The notes under the pieces: model-generated
Database searches by the model: none
Seen by the model: the letters and a program-made list of their open reading frames with translations, nothing else
Told to the model about the DNA's origin: nothing
From: Planctomycetota bacterium
Lineage (GTDB): Bacteria > Planctomycetota > MHYJ01 > JACQXL01 > JACQZI01
NCBI GenBank assembly: GCA_016207825.1
Contig: JACQZI010000038.1
Location: 30,949 to 94,948, forward strand
Length of the DNA stretch: 64,000 nt
Direction of reading: 5' to 3'
Made by a program: the position numbers and the translations under genes
Shown here: positions 18,259 through 26,728 of the stretch, piece after piece
Layout of the letters: the number at the start of each line of letters is the position of its first letter
Position numbering within the stretch: position 1 is the first letter of the stretch

Positions 18259-19476
18259 ATGAAAAAGGCATCAGGGTTGGGTTTATTATGCGTCATCCTT
18301 TTTACTCTGCCCGCAATCTCGCAAAACACCCCTAAAATCGAAATCTGCGATATGGATAATAACACCATCGCGGCAGACGGCATCTCTATTGATGCCGAAG
18401 GCAAATGCCACCTCACCTTAGCCGCGGGCGAACAGATAATCCCTTGCGACTCCGTCTTGGAAATAGTCTTTTCCCAATCCGCGCCCAGGAAATCCGCCGG
18501 CTGGGAATTCACACTCACCAATGGAGACACCGTCTGCGGGATAATCAAGGAAGCCTTAAAAGACGGCATCAAGGTGGAATCAGCTCTGCTCGGCGATGTC
18601 AACCTGGGATTTGGCTCCTTAAAAGCCCTAAGGAATTTATCCGGTTCCGCCCAGCCTGCTACGGAAAAGCAGGCAGAAGACACCATCCAGTTCTTAAGCG
18701 GTGATAGCGACAAAGGCGTCGTCGCGGAAATCACCAAAGATAGCCTGAAGCTGAATTCATCCGTCTATAAAAAGGAAAAGACCTATGCGCTCGACCAGAT
18801 AGCCCTGGTCACCATCTCCCAGCTTGCACCGCCGCCCGAAGAGCCCAAAGTGATTCTGGCGCTGATTTCCGGTATTGATAACAGCCGGCTGACCGGACAG
18901 ATTAAAAAGCTGGAAGGCAAAACCGTTTCTTTCTCCGCACCGTATAAATTTAATTCCGCCGGCAATTCAAACGAGCTCGTTATCGCGCTGGATAAAATCT
19001 CGCGGATTTCATTCAGGAACCCGAACTGCGTTTACCTTTCGGATATATCGCCCTCATCGGTAAAGGAATACCCAACCTTATATGACCCGGACCACATCAT
19101 CTTTCCCTGGAATTACCAGAAAGACCGTAACGTCATGAAGACTGGTCCCATCTCAGTGAAAGGCAAGAAATTTTATAAGGGTCTCGGCGTCCACGCCAAT
19201 TGCGAACTCACTTATAAGCTGGATGGCAAATTCAGGAAATTCATCGCCACTGTCGGGCTGGATGACACCGCGGAAGGCAAAGGCACGGTCCAGTTTGTTG
19301 TTTACCTTGACGGCAAAAAGGCCTATGAAAGCAAAGTCATGAAAGGCGACAGCGCTCCGGAAACTATCAATCTCGATACCTCCGGCGCCAAGGAACTGAA
19401 ACTGGTCCTGAATGACGGGGGCGATTTGCATATCCTCGACCGCGCCGCCTGGGCAGGCGCCAGACTGCTGAAATGA
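18259..19476 (+). CDS. Exported NPCBM-domain protein
   Basis: 405 residues with a cleavable signal peptide (..LLCVILFTLPAISQ). Residues 30-250 hold two or three beta-rich segments of unknown type. Residues 255-405 match an NPCBM/NEW2 carbohydrate-binding-like module: GLGVHANCELTYKLDGKFRK, FIATVGLDDTAEGKGTVQF, and the ending LVLNDGGDLHILDRAAWAGA. Such modules are very common in planctomycetes. A short palindrome (GCCTGCT..AGCAGGC, 18654-18674) encodes QPATEKQAED. The stop overlaps the comF start by 4 bp. Confidence 0.85.
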   Translation: MKKASGLGLLCVILFTLPAISQNTPKIEICDMDNNTIAADGISIDAEGKCHLTLAAGEQIIPCDSVLEIVFSQSAPRKSAGWEFTLTNGDTVCGIIKEALKDGIKVESALLGDVNLGFGSLKALRNLSGSAQPATEKQAEDTIQFLSGDSDKGVVAEITKDSLKLNSSVYKKEKTYALDQIALVTISQLAPPPEEPKVILALISGIDNSRLTGQIKKLEGKTVSFSAPYKFNSAGNSNELVIALDKISRISFRNPNCVYLSDISPSSVKEYPTLYDPDHIIFPWNYQKDRNVMKTGPISVKGKKFYKGLGVHANCELTYKLDGKFRKFIATVGLDDTAEGKGTVQFVVYLDGKKAYESKVMKGDSAPETINLDTSGAKELKLVLNDGGDLHILDRAAWAGARLLK

Positions 19477-20336
19477 ACACAGAGTGTTCACTAAAGAACG
19501 AAAAAACTGAAGGACTAAAGAACAAATCGGTTTTTCGGTTTCTCCGTTCTTCCGTTCTTCGACTTTTCCATTCTTCAGTTATTCAGTTCATTCGTTCTTA
19601 CGTTTTTCAGTCTTCTCTCGACCTCGTCTACCCGCCGTATTGCCTTCGATGCCATAACGCCATCAAGCCCCTGACGCATAGCGCACAACGCGAATTTAAT
19701 CTTTATCTCTGCCCTGAATGCCTCGGACAAATCACGCCCATTAATGAAAGTAATGTGTGCCTCAAATGCGGGATGTCTCTGGGACCGCACAGCGGGAAAA
19801 GGGACAACTGTCCTTCCTGCAATACCATGCATTTCCTCTTTAGCGGAACGTCTGCCTACGGAGAATATAAAGACGCCCTCAAAGATATTATCCTCCTTTA
19901 CAAATACGGGAAGCAGAAGTTGCTGGCGGAGACTCTGGCAAAGTGTCTGGCTGAACGGCTGGAAAAGGAAAAAGAGATTTTGGGGAAGATTGATATTATC
20001 GTGCCGGTGCCCCTGACCAAGGCAAAGGAAAAGCAAAGGGGCTTTAACCAGTGCGAATTGATTGCGGGATATTTGGGGAGGCATTTCGGTAAACCCGTTT
20101 CGAAAGGGAGTTTGGTAAGGATAAAAGAAACCCCGGCGCAGGCAAGCCTGTCGAGGGCACAACGGATTGAGAACCTGAAAGACGCCTTTAAGGCCATGGG
20201 GGCGGAAGAATTCAAGGGTAAAAATATATTATTGGTGGATGACGTCATGACCACCGGCGCGACCGCGGGCGAGGTCAGCCGCGTCCTAAAACATTCCAAT
20301 GCCAAAAGCATTTACGTCGCGGTGCTGGCGAGGTAA
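19473..20336 (+). CDS. ComF family phosphoribosyltransferase-like protein
   Basis: 287 residues. Residues 50-110 form the double zinc ribbon (CLRCHNAI, CPECL, CLKCGMSL, CPSC). The C-terminal domain has the PRPP-binding loop ILLVDDVMTTGATAGEVSR and VPVPLTKAKEKQRGFNQCE, both diagnostic of ComF/GntX. ComF is linked to DNA uptake in naturally transformable bacteria. The ATG at 19473 overlaps the upstream stop, but the first 45 residues come from a simple-sequence stretch built on GTTCTT/AAGAAC (19490-19620), giving an unusual hydrophobic extension; a later start is possible. Confidence 0.85.
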   Translation: MNTECSLKNEKTEGLKNKSVFRFLRSSVLRLFHSSVIQFIRSYVFQSSLDLVYPPYCLRCHNAIKPLTHSAQREFNLYLCPECLGQITPINESNVCLKCGMSLGPHSGKRDNCPSCNTMHFLFSGTSAYGEYKDALKDIILLYKYGKQKLLAETLAKCLAERLEKEKEILGKIDIIVPVPLTKAKEKQRGFNQCELIAGYLGRHFGKPVSKGSLVRIKETPAQASLSRAQRIENLKDAFKAMGAEEFKGKNILLVDDVMTTGATAGEVSRVLKHSNAKSIYVAVLAR

Positions 20337-20756
20337 ACCGCAATCCTTATTCCTCATGCCAGAGTAAAGCGATTCAGCTTTAGCCCCTTATTTATTAATA
20401 TCAAACATATCTCTTATCCGAAGTATTTATTGCGGAAAGAATCATATCAATCTGAACCAAATAAACTTTGGAACGGCTAGAAATTTCGCACCCTGCCGGA
20501 TAGTCTAAGTTACCCCCCTCTACCCATCCCCCCTATCCCCCCTTCCCTACCCCAATTCGGGGGGAGTAGAAAAACTGGAATAGGGGGTGCGACGGAAAGT
20601 GAATTTAGTCAAAATCGAAATGTCAAGGGGAGTTTTAGAAAAGTGTGGCGCATAACACAGGAAAATCAAGCCTTAGCAGGCATGGGAAGTACCTCGGACG
20701 TTCCTGAAATCCATTTTTCTTTAATGGGGTATACCGGCTCGCACCATGGAGCATAG
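20337..20756. other. Gene-free stretch upstream of array 2
   Basis: No supportable gene. At 20510-20590 there is a C-rich tract (runs of CCCCCC separated by TAT or TTC) followed by a G-rich block. A 22-bp sequence beginning AAGCCTTAGCAGGC (20668-20689) recurs with one mismatch at 21193-21214 on the other side of the array. Two diverged edge copies of the array can be seen at 20713-20734 and 20735-20756. Confidence 0.6.
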
Positions 20757-21020
20757 TAGTTATTAAGATGGGGTCGGGTAGCTTTTAGAATGGAGTCTGG
20801 TAGCTCTTACCTATACGTATTATAGCTTTTAGGATGGGGTCAAGTAGCTTTTACCTATATGTATTATAGCCTTTAGGATGGGGTCAGGTAGCCTTTACCT
20901 ATACGTATTATAGCCTTTAGGATGGGGTCAAGTAGCTTTTACCTATATGTAGTATAGCTTTTAGAGTGGGGTCAGGTAGCTTTTATAATGGAGTCTGGTA
21001 GCCTTTAGGGAGGAGTATAC
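20757..21020. repeat. Tandem array 2: 12 in-phase units of 22 bp alternating in two types
   Basis: Units start at 20757 and every 22 bp to 20999 with no indel. Type A begins TAGCTTTTAGGATGGGGTC, type B begins TAGCTTTTACCTATACGTAT. From 20801 to 20976 they alternate B-A-B-A-B-A-B-A, making a 44-bp super-repeat; type B holds a small palindrome CTATACGTATTATAG. The unit sequence is unrelated to array 1 although the period is identical. Confidence 0.92.
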
Positions 21021-21297
21021 CCACCCCCTCCGGCTGAAACCGCATTTAATTGAGATATAAATCGATATATTGCTTTTCAGGGGAATTGGGTATTGGCTGA
21101 TTTCCGGAAAAGTGCCCCTTAGATATCAGGAAAATCACCTAATTCTGCGTAATATTAATCTGGAGTCCCCGAATCCCATAGGGATGAGTGGGAAGCCTTA
21201 GCAGGCGTGGGAAGCGTCCCCCTTGTCGATGTTTTACTCCCGTCTTAATTCCGGCCATTCGGGACAGCCCTCTAAAGAGGGCGTCCGGATTATAATA
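21021..21297. other. Gene-free stretch downstream of array 2
   Basis: No gene. It holds the second copy of the 22-bp direct repeat (21193-21214) and a hairpin GGACaGCCCTCtaaaGAGGGCgTCC at about 21262-21287 that could end minus-strand transcripts of the gene at 21298, though no T-run follows. Confidence 0.5.
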
Positions 21298-21600
21298 TTA
21301 TTTTTGTTCCTCTTCTTTTTTCGTTGGAATATCATTCATAGCCTGCATTGTTTTTAATAAAGGTGCTACCATTTCCGTGAATGATTCAGGGGGCTTGCTT
21401 AAGTCCACCCCTTTTATATCAAGTTCTTGAAATACCTTCTTGGCTTGGGGCCAGACTATTGCGATGGCTTCTTTTTCCCGCCTCCGAAACGCCCGGTAGG
21501 CGGCTTCGTCAGCATCACGGGAGAATCGCATATATGAATATGCCGATAGTGCCAGGGCGATAATGCTTGCCGCAAACGCGGAAATCGTCAATGCCTTCAT
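21298..21600 (-). CDS. Small single-pass membrane protein
   Basis: 100 residues from the ATG at 21600, with a perfect AAAAAGGAGG ahead of it. Residues 3-24 (ALTISAFAASIIALALSAYS) are a transmembrane helix or uncleaved signal; the rest is charged and helical (AYRAFRRREKEAIAIVWPQA) with a Lys/Glu tail. No family recognised. It begins 33 bp after coaX and is likely co-transcribed. Confidence 0.65.
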   Translation of the reverse strand: MKALTISAFAASIIALALSAYSYMRFSRDADEAAYRAFRRREKEAIAIVWPQAKKVFQELDIKGVDLSKPPESFTEMVAPLLKTMQAMNDIPTKKEEEQK

Positions 21601-21633
21601 CTTTTCCTCCTTTTTGATAATTTGGGACACGTC

Positions 21634-22425
21634 CTATTTTTTATGATTCCCTGCGCAGTAAGCCAAAACCAGCCCTTCAAGCGTTAAATCGGGCATGATT
21701 TCATCTATCCCCTTAAAAGCACCCTTGATAAGTGCGGCATCACCGCCCGTGGCGATAACATAAGGTTTCTTTCCCAACTCCACGGTAATTCTTTCCACCA
21801 GATATTTCGTCATGCCCATCCACCCCAAATAAATTCCTGAATTCATGGCTTCTTCGGTATTCTTCCCGATAGCCTTTTTCGCCCTCTTCGGCTTAATCAA
21901 CGGGAGAAGCGCGCAATCATTGTGCAACGCGCGCGCCATAGTCGCCAGCCCCGCCGCTATCGCTCCTCCCAGGAACTCTCCCCTGGCGGAAACGACATCA
22001 AATGTCACGGCTGTCCCGAAATCTATTACCAATGTGAGCTTCTTTTTCTTCTGATACGCCGCAAAGGCGTTGAGTAATCTATCTAAACCAACTTTCCCCG
22101 GCTCTTTTACCCGAACCGGCATGGGCACCTTAAAATCCCTGCCTGCCTTCAGGAGTTTCAGGCCGAATGACTTCTTCACCCATTGCGCCAGATACTTTTC
22201 CGCCTTTGGGTTAGTGGAGACCATCAAAGCCCGGTCAATCTTCGCGCGGGACAAAGCTTTAAGATGCTTGTTGCGTGATATCTTACCGGCATCCTTGGTA
22301 GAAATAATTCCCCTGCCGACCATTTTATTGTCTTTAAATACCGCGATATGGCAGTTGGTGTTGCCGAGACTGATGGTTAAGACTGTTAGGCCGTTAGGAC
22401 CGTTAGTTCTGTTAGGGTTGTTCAT
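21634..22425 (-). CDS. coaX: Type III pantothenate kinase
   Basis: 263 residues, typical for CoaX. Motifs: the phosphate-binding ISLGNTNCHIAVF near the N-terminus, PGKVGLDRLLNAFAAY, LVIDFGTAVTFDVVSARGEF and GGAIAAGLATMARALH, then VIATGGDAALI. It catalyses the first step of coenzyme A synthesis, pantothenate to 4'-phosphopantothenate. The first 15 residues (MNNPNRTNGPNGLTVLT) derive from a simple-sequence repeat of GTTAG-type words, so the natural start may lie slightly further in. Confidence 0.92.
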   Translation of the reverse strand: MNNPNRTNGPNGLTVLTISLGNTNCHIAVFKDNKMVGRGIISTKDAGKISRNKHLKALSRAKIDRALMVSTNPKAEKYLAQWVKKSFGLKLLKAGRDFKVPMPVRVKEPGKVGLDRLLNAFAAYQKKKKLTLVIDFGTAVTFDVVSARGEFLGGAIAAGLATMARALHNDCALLPLIKPKRAKKAIGKNTEEAMNSGIYLGWMGMTKYLVERITVELGKKPYVIATGGDAALIKGAFKGIDEIMPDLTLEGLVLAYCAGNHKK

Positions 22426-22490
22426 AATGTTAAGACTGTTAATACAGTTAATCAGTTAAGACCGTTTATACCGTTAGTCAGCTAAGATAA
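22371..22490. repeat. Low-complexity GTTA-rich tract
   Basis: Imperfect repeats of 8-10 bp built on GTTAGG.CCGTTAG, ACTGTTAA and CAGTTAAGACC. It covers the coaX start and the gap to the next gene. A matching tract flanks the other side of that gene (22872-23013). Confidence 0.7.
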
Positions 22491-22871
22491 TTAAGATTTT
22501 TCTGCTTTTTGGTATTTTCTTAGATATCTTAAAAATCCGTCTATTAATTGCCTGCCTTTAACACATTCATCATATATCTGGTTAAATTCTTTATCGGTTA
22601 TATATTTCTGGTCTAAGGCAACGTATAAACAACTCTGGACTTCCGAAGCCGAACGCCTTGAATAAGTAAGGAAACGGATAAACTCCCTGTTTGACTGGCT
22701 GGCAAAACCTTCGGCGATATTGGTCATGATTGAAATTGCGGCGCCGGTAATCTGGTCGCGCAACCTGTAATCAGAAGAAAACCTATCTCTCTTGGCTATA
22801 GCATAAACATTTTTCACAACAAGCCTTGCCTGTTTCCAGCACTCTAAATCTTCAAAACTGGTTATTTTCAT
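22491..22871 (-). CDS. Four-helix-bundle protein (S23 / 23S rRNA intervening-sequence type)
   Basis: 126 residues from the ATG at 22871; the longer frame to 23021 is translated simple repeat and is rejected. The sequence matches the TIGR02436 four-helix-bundle family: FEDLECWKQARLVVKNVY, FSSDYRLRDQITGAAISI, MTNIAEGFASQSNREFIRFL, and SEVQSCLYVALDQKYI. Relatives were first seen in 23S rRNA intervening sequences but are widespread as solitary genes of unknown function. A paralogue is at 51492. Both lie inside low-complexity tracts. Confidence 0.85.
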   Translation of the reverse strand: MKITSFEDLECWKQARLVVKNVYAIAKRDRFSSDYRLRDQITGAAISIMTNIAEGFASQSNREFIRFLTYSRRSASEVQSCLYVALDQKYITDKEFNQIYDECVKGRQLIDGFLRYLRKYQKAEKS

Positions 22872-23013
22872 AGCGTTCGTTGTTACTGTTATTACTGTTA
22901 AGACCGTTAATTCAGTTAAAGCCGTTAAAACTGTTAACGGTTCAAACCGCCCCAACTGTCTCAACTGACTTAACGGAACCAACCGTCCCAACGGGCTCAA
23001 CGGTCTAAACGGT
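22872..23013. repeat. Low-complexity tract upstream of the four-helix-bundle gene
   Basis: Repeating words such as ACTGTTAAGACCGTTAA, GTTAAAGCCGTTAAAAC and AACGGTCTAAACGGTCTAAA with a period of about 8-9 bp. It separates the four-helix-bundle gene from the ABC permease gene and contains no obvious promoter. Confidence 0.7.
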
Positions 23014-23982
23014 CTAAACAAGAATATCTTTTTTCTTCAGCACAATGAGCGACGGAACGGAGAATAAAATAATATAGCCTATCGGAACAAGGGCGCTTTT
23101 TGCCACCATGGGCAGCCACTTTTCGAGATATAACGAGGAGTTTTTAATCTCTCCCGTTCCAAATCCGAGGAGCTGGTCAAGCACGGAAAACGCCCAGCTG
23201 TCTCCGCTATACGCCTTGGCGAGAGAGGAAAGCTGGTCCAGGTAAAAGACGTCGTAATAGGAAAAGAAATATGTGCCGGCATTATCGAATATGGAAATGA
23301 TGAAGTAATCCATGATGAGATAAATCAGAATCGCCGCGGCAATCGCCACGCCTACGTTTTCTACCAGCGTGGAAATCAAAAGCCCCAGGAAGATGGTCGT
23401 GATAAAGGGCAGGATGACCAGCAAAAATGTGTATATCGTGTAGCGAACCATGAGCGCCAGCTCGCCCTGTTCAAACGGGACATCGCCATAGGTGGGGTTG
23501 GTCACCTTGCTGAATCCGTAAACGATATCAACCAAAACAAAGCTCAATAATTCTATTAAGAGGACTATCATCATCGCGACGATGATAAGGGCAAATGCCT
23601 TGGAGATAAAGAATTCACTGCGCCTGACCGGCCGGATAAGCATCATCCTGATGGTGCCGGTGGTCATCTCACTGGAGATAGAAAGGCTGGCGCATATCAG
23701 GATAAAAATCGTCGCCAGTCCGAACCCGTTCATGCAGGCACGCGTTAAGGGGCCGAAGCCTCCGTCCGGGCGTGACGCCTCGACGGGCTTGGCGGTCTCT
23801 TCCAGATTCTCTACTTCACCGCCGCCACTTGAGGTTTTGCCGGACGGCGCGTTCCAAGAGACTTCCCAGAAGATAGAGAAAACCACCACCAGTATGATTA
23901 AGAAAAGGGCAATGTAAAATATCCGCTGGCGCATCAGCTTGCCCAGTTCCACTCCGGTCAGGTCTATGATTCGTTTGAACAT
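23014..23982 (-). CDS. ABC-2 type exporter permease
   Basis: 322 residues with six predicted membrane segments: about 21-42, 95-113 (GLATIFILICASLSISSEM), 138-160, 180-205, 210-235 and 295-312. SSEMTTGTIRMMLIRPVRRSEF is the typical ABC-2/NatB motif. The large loop between the first two segments is Gly/Ser/Glu-rich. It pairs with the ATPase at 24106 on the same strand to form a small exporter; the substrate is unknown. Confidence 0.85.
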   Translation of the reverse strand: MFKRIIDLTGVELGKLMRQRIFYIALFLIILVVVFSIFWEVSWNAPSGKTSSGGGEVENLEETAKPVEASRPDGGFGPLTRACMNGFGLATIFILICASLSISSEMTTGTIRMMLIRPVRRSEFFISKAFALIIVAMMIVLLIELLSFVLVDIVYGFSKVTNPTYGDVPFEQGELALMVRYTIYTFLLVILPFITTIFLGLLISTLVENVGVAIAAAILIYLIMDYFIISIFDNAGTYFFSYYDVFYLDQLSSLAKAYSGDSWAFSVLDQLLGFGTGEIKNSSLYLEKWLPMVAKSALVPIGYIILFSVPSLIVLKKKDILV

Positions 23983-23994
23983 ATATATATTTTT

Positions 23995-24095
23995 CCCCCT
24001 CCCTTAATGGGAGAGGCTAGCCTGCCTGCCGGCAGGCAGGGGGGAGGGTAAAAATCACCCCCACCTTTCCTCCCCCATCAAGGGGGAGGGATTAT
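23995..24095. repeat. Intergenic palindromes between ABC genes
   Basis: CCCCCTCCCTTAATGGGAG, CCTGCCTGCCGGCAGGCAGG and CCTCCCCCATCAAGGGGGAG stand in a row. The middle palindrome also occurs inside the metalloprotease gene at 13693. Confidence 0.7.
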
Positions 24096-24105
24096 CCATA
24101 AACGC

Positions 24106-25050
24106 TCACATAAGTCCTATAAAATATTCCTCCAGGGTTTTGCCGGAGGATGTTATTTCCGAAACACGCACCCCATTAGTAACAAGAAGCCCATTAAGCT
24201 CGGCCATTTTTTCCTGAGGGCATTCCAGGTGTATTTCGTTTTTGATATCATTAAACGAAGCATTCTTGACCCAATCCATCTTTTCGGCCAATTCAAGCGC
24301 CTTGCCGGGAAGGTCTGCTTTAATCCGGATATTCGCGGCGCCTGCCTTGGCAACGAGCTCGGCTATGGCACCCTGAGCGACCATGGCGCCCTGCTTTATA
24401 ATGCCGACACGGTTGCAGATAAGCTCGATTTCCGATAACAAGTGGCTGGAAATCATGAAGGTTATCTTAAACTCTTTATTCAACCGCTTGATGAGGTTCC
24501 TTATATCCACAATGCCCTGCGGGTCAAGCCCATTGGTCGGCTCATCCAGAATAACCATTAAAGGATTGCCGGATGGCGAATGCGGAGTGCGGAGTTGGAC
24601 AAGAAGCGCCTGCGCGATGCCCAATCTCTGGCGCATACCCTGCGAATAGCCGCGGACATTGTCATTGGCGCGCTTTAAAAGCCCCACCCAATCGAGAACC
24701 GTTTCCAAATCGCTCCGCTTAAACTTCAGGCCGCCGATTTTAGAGAGCGTTTTCAGGTTATTATATCCGGAAAGGTAATTATAAAAAGCCGGGATTTCGA
24801 CCAGCGCGCCGACGGTCTTTTTTATCTCCAGATGCGCTTTCTTGAGTTCCTTATCATAAAACCAAATCTTGCCGGCGGACGGCGCGATTAAAGAAAGGAG
24901 CATGCGGATGGTAGTGGTTTTCCCGGCGCCGTTTAAGCCGAGGAATCCATAGATATCACCCTGCCGCACCTCCAGGCTGAGGGAATTCACCGCCTGCAAT
25001 GAACCGAAGCGCTTGGATAAGCTTTCTGTTTTTAGTATAATCTCTTGCAT
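24106..25050 (-). CDS. ABC transporter ATP-binding protein
   Basis: 314 residues. Walker A GLNGAGKTT at about residue 38, signature YSQGMRQRLGIAQALL, Walker B MVILDEPTNGLDPQG and the switch His in MISSHLLSE. The C-terminal 90 residues are the accessory domain common to exporters of the DrrA/NatA/bacitracin type. The stretch between signature and Walker B is lengthened by VQLRTPHSPSGNPL, possibly another small insertion. It works with the permease at 23014. Confidence 0.92.
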   Translation of the reverse strand: MQEIILKTESLSKRFGSLQAVNSLSLEVRQGDIYGFLGLNGAGKTTTIRMLLSLIAPSAGKIWFYDKELKKAHLEIKKTVGALVEIPAFYNYLSGYNNLKTLSKIGGLKFKRSDLETVLDWVGLLKRANDNVRGYSQGMRQRLGIAQALLVQLRTPHSPSGNPLMVILDEPTNGLDPQGIVDIRNLIKRLNKEFKITFMISSHLLSEIELICNRVGIIKQGAMVAQGAIAELVAKAGAANIRIKADLPGKALELAEKMDWVKNASFNDIKNEIHLECPQEKMAELNGLLVTNGVRVSEITSSGKTLEEYFIGLM

Positions 25051-25084
25051 TCTTCAAACACCAAATCATTTCCGCCTATGTCTC

Positions 25085-25120
25085 GAGATAGATTCCCGCT
25101 ACGCGGGAATGACAAAAAGG
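25085..25120. repeat. Dispersed palindrome GATTCCCGC..GCGGGAATGA
   Basis: AGATTCCCGCTACGCGGGAA followed by TGACAAAAA. It is one of several copies of a palindrome widespread in bacterial intergenic DNA; others here are at 640-665 and 30030-30060. Confidence 0.6.
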
Positions 25121-25141
25121 GCGGATAATATTTTCCATATA

Positions 25142-26263
25142 TTATTTGCCGCCGCCGCGTTTCCTGAATCCATCCATGACAATACGGCAGACATCCTCGG
25201 TCGAATCCGGTCGGCCGATTCGGGCGGCGTTCCTGCCCATCTCTTTCAGGCGCGGTTTATTCTTACATATATACTTAACTTTCTGGAATACTTCTTCCGG
25301 GTCCCGGGCGAAATATCCGGCGCGGTGTTTGACGATATAATCGCGGTTGTATATTTCCTGGCCCGGATACGGGCGGAACATGATAACCGGAAGCCCGTAA
25401 GCGAGCGATTCGGAAACCGTAATGCCGCCGGCCTTGCCGATAACCACATCGCTCACCTTCATTATCTCGTTCACCTCTTTGATAAAACCGATTGGGACAA
25501 TCTTTTTGTTTTCGCCCTTTAGTTTCTGCATCTTGGAAAGTATTTCCTTGTTGCCGCCCAGTAGGACAACCTGAACAGGAATCTCCACAAGTTTCCGGCA
25601 GATGGATTTAATATCGCTCCAGCTCTGGCCTCCACACATCAGGACCACCGTGAAGATACCATCCAGTTTATATTTCCTGCGGACGACCGCTTTATCAACG
25701 GGCTTGGCAAAGGCAAGCCTTAAAGGGATGCCGGTAACCTTTATCGCCTTATCATCAATCTTATATTCGGCCGTCAGGTATTTTTTCACTTCATCCGAAG
25801 GCACGCAATAGACATCCGTATTCGGATGGACCCACTGGGCGTGGACGCCGAAATCCGTGACAATCGTAGCGGTAAAAGGCTGGTGCTTAAGGACAAGGCT
25901 CGGTATGACCTTGGCGGGCGCCGGGTAGGCAAAGACCAGGATATCGGGCTTGGTCCTTTGGAGCCATTTCTCCGCCTTAGTGCCGCCGATTGTGCCCAGT
26001 TTCCCACCCAGCCTGCCGGCAAACATTTTATCGCTCGCGCTGAAGAAGAGTCCATAAACCCAGGGAAAGTGTTTGGTGCTTTCTTCGTAGAGCTTGCGCA
26101 AGACCTTATCGCGTTTCGGGGCGAAGCGTTTCATGTAATCTATGATTTTCACCTCAGCATGGTTTGGGTAATATTTACGGAATCCGTCCGCCAGCGCGCC
26201 GGAGACGGCATGGTGCCCGCCGCCGTATGACGCGGTGAAAATGACAATCTTTATTTTACGCAT
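25142..26263 (-). CDS. MGDG-synthase-like glycosyltransferase
   Basis: 373 residues from the ATG at 26263. The N-terminal domain is that of monogalactosyldiacylglycerol synthases and processive diacylglycerol glucosyltransferases: FTASYGGGHHAVSGALADGF, then KIIDYMKRFAPKR. The C-terminal GT28-type half has VVLMCGGQSWSDIKSICRKL, DVVIGKAGGITVSESLAYGL and PVIMFRPYPGQE, the nucleotide-sugar site. It probably transfers a sugar to diacylglycerol at the inner membrane. Promoter at 26273-26301, almost touching the start codon. Confidence 0.85.
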   Translation of the reverse strand: MRKIKIVIFTASYGGGHHAVSGALADGFRKYYPNHAEVKIIDYMKRFAPKRDKVLRKLYEESTKHFPWVYGLFFSASDKMFAGRLGGKLGTIGGTKAEKWLQRTKPDILVFAYPAPAKVIPSLVLKHQPFTATIVTDFGVHAQWVHPNTDVYCVPSDEVKKYLTAEYKIDDKAIKVTGIPLRLAFAKPVDKAVVRRKYKLDGIFTVVLMCGGQSWSDIKSICRKLVEIPVQVVLLGGNKEILSKMQKLKGENKKIVPIGFIKEVNEIMKVSDVVIGKAGGITVSESLAYGLPVIMFRPYPGQEIYNRDYIVKHRAGYFARDPEEVFQKVKYICKNKPRLKEMGRNAARIGRPDSTEDVCRIVMDGFRKRGGGK

Positions 26264-26272
26264 TTGGCTCTC

Positions 26273-26301
26273 AGTATATAATTCCAGCGCGGCTAATGCA
26301 A
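26273..26301 (-). promoter_or_regulatory. Promoter of the glycosyltransferase gene, start site next to the ATG
   Basis: Minus-strand TTGCAT (26301-26296), 17-bp spacer, TATACT (26278-26273). The start would fall near 26266, three bases before the ATG at 26263. Confidence 0.5.
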
Positions 26302-26402
26302 CCAAAATATAAAAAAATATAGAAAAAATATCGCCTCTCCCTAACTTCTTATATTTTTAAATGTTACATAGAAAATATTTTTCACCTAATCTTTTTTTTC
26401 TC

Positions 26403-26430
26403 TTGACAACACTACAAATAGATATATAAT
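26403..26430 (+). promoter_or_regulatory. Consensus promoter of the ribonucleotide reductase gene
   Basis: TTGACA (26403-26408), 16-bp spacer, TATAAT (26425-26430): a full consensus match. Transcription would begin near 26437, leaving a leader of about 290 nt. Confidence 0.75.
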
Positions 26431-26455
26431 ACCCGCTTTACACAATATATAGTGG
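26409..26455 (+). promoter_or_regulatory. Pair of NrdR boxes over the nrdJ promoter
   Basis: ACACAATATATAGTGG (26440-26455) matches the NrdR box consensus acaCwAtATaTwGtgt at nearly every position. ACACTACAAATAGATA (26409-26424) is a weaker match and fills the -35/-10 spacer. Their centres are 31 bp apart, the spacing known for NrdR box pairs, and they cover the spacer and the start site as expected for repression. Confidence 0.75.
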
Positions 26456-26728
26456 TCTTTGACATTTGATTTTGTGTGTTGCTGTCATGCTGTCCCGTCC
26501 CGTCTGACCGCCTACGGCGGGCTTTTCCGCCAAAGGCGGACCGGCCTCCGGCTGGGGCGAAAACCGCATTAATAAATTTGCACCATGATTTTACACTTGA
26601 GTTTCCCGCTTAACCGATTGATATAAAACACAGTGGGGGATGCATTCGAGGCGTGACGACATGTTCAGTAAGCACACAATATTGATAGTCGCAATTGAAA
26701 GGTAGTGCAATACTACCGGGAGGATTTT
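26456..26728 (+). other. Long leader of the ribonucleotide reductase gene
   Basis: Non-coding. It holds GC-rich inverted repeats at 26482-26565 (CCGCCTACGGCGGGC, TCCGCCAAAGGCGGACCGGCC). I looked for a cobalamin riboswitch, expected in front of some nrdJ genes, but the usual conserved blocks are not evident. Confidence 0.5.

Noticed and set aside
22872..23021. N-terminal extension of the four-helix-bundle protein to 23021
   Set aside because: The extra 50 residues are translated simple repeat (PLTVLTALTELTVLT) and the family starts at the ATG at 22871.
26456..26728. Cobalamin riboswitch in the nrdJ leader
   Set aside because: The conserved B12-box and the usual GGGAA/CCCGCCACTG-type blocks are not seen; the leader is dominated by dispersed GC palindromes.
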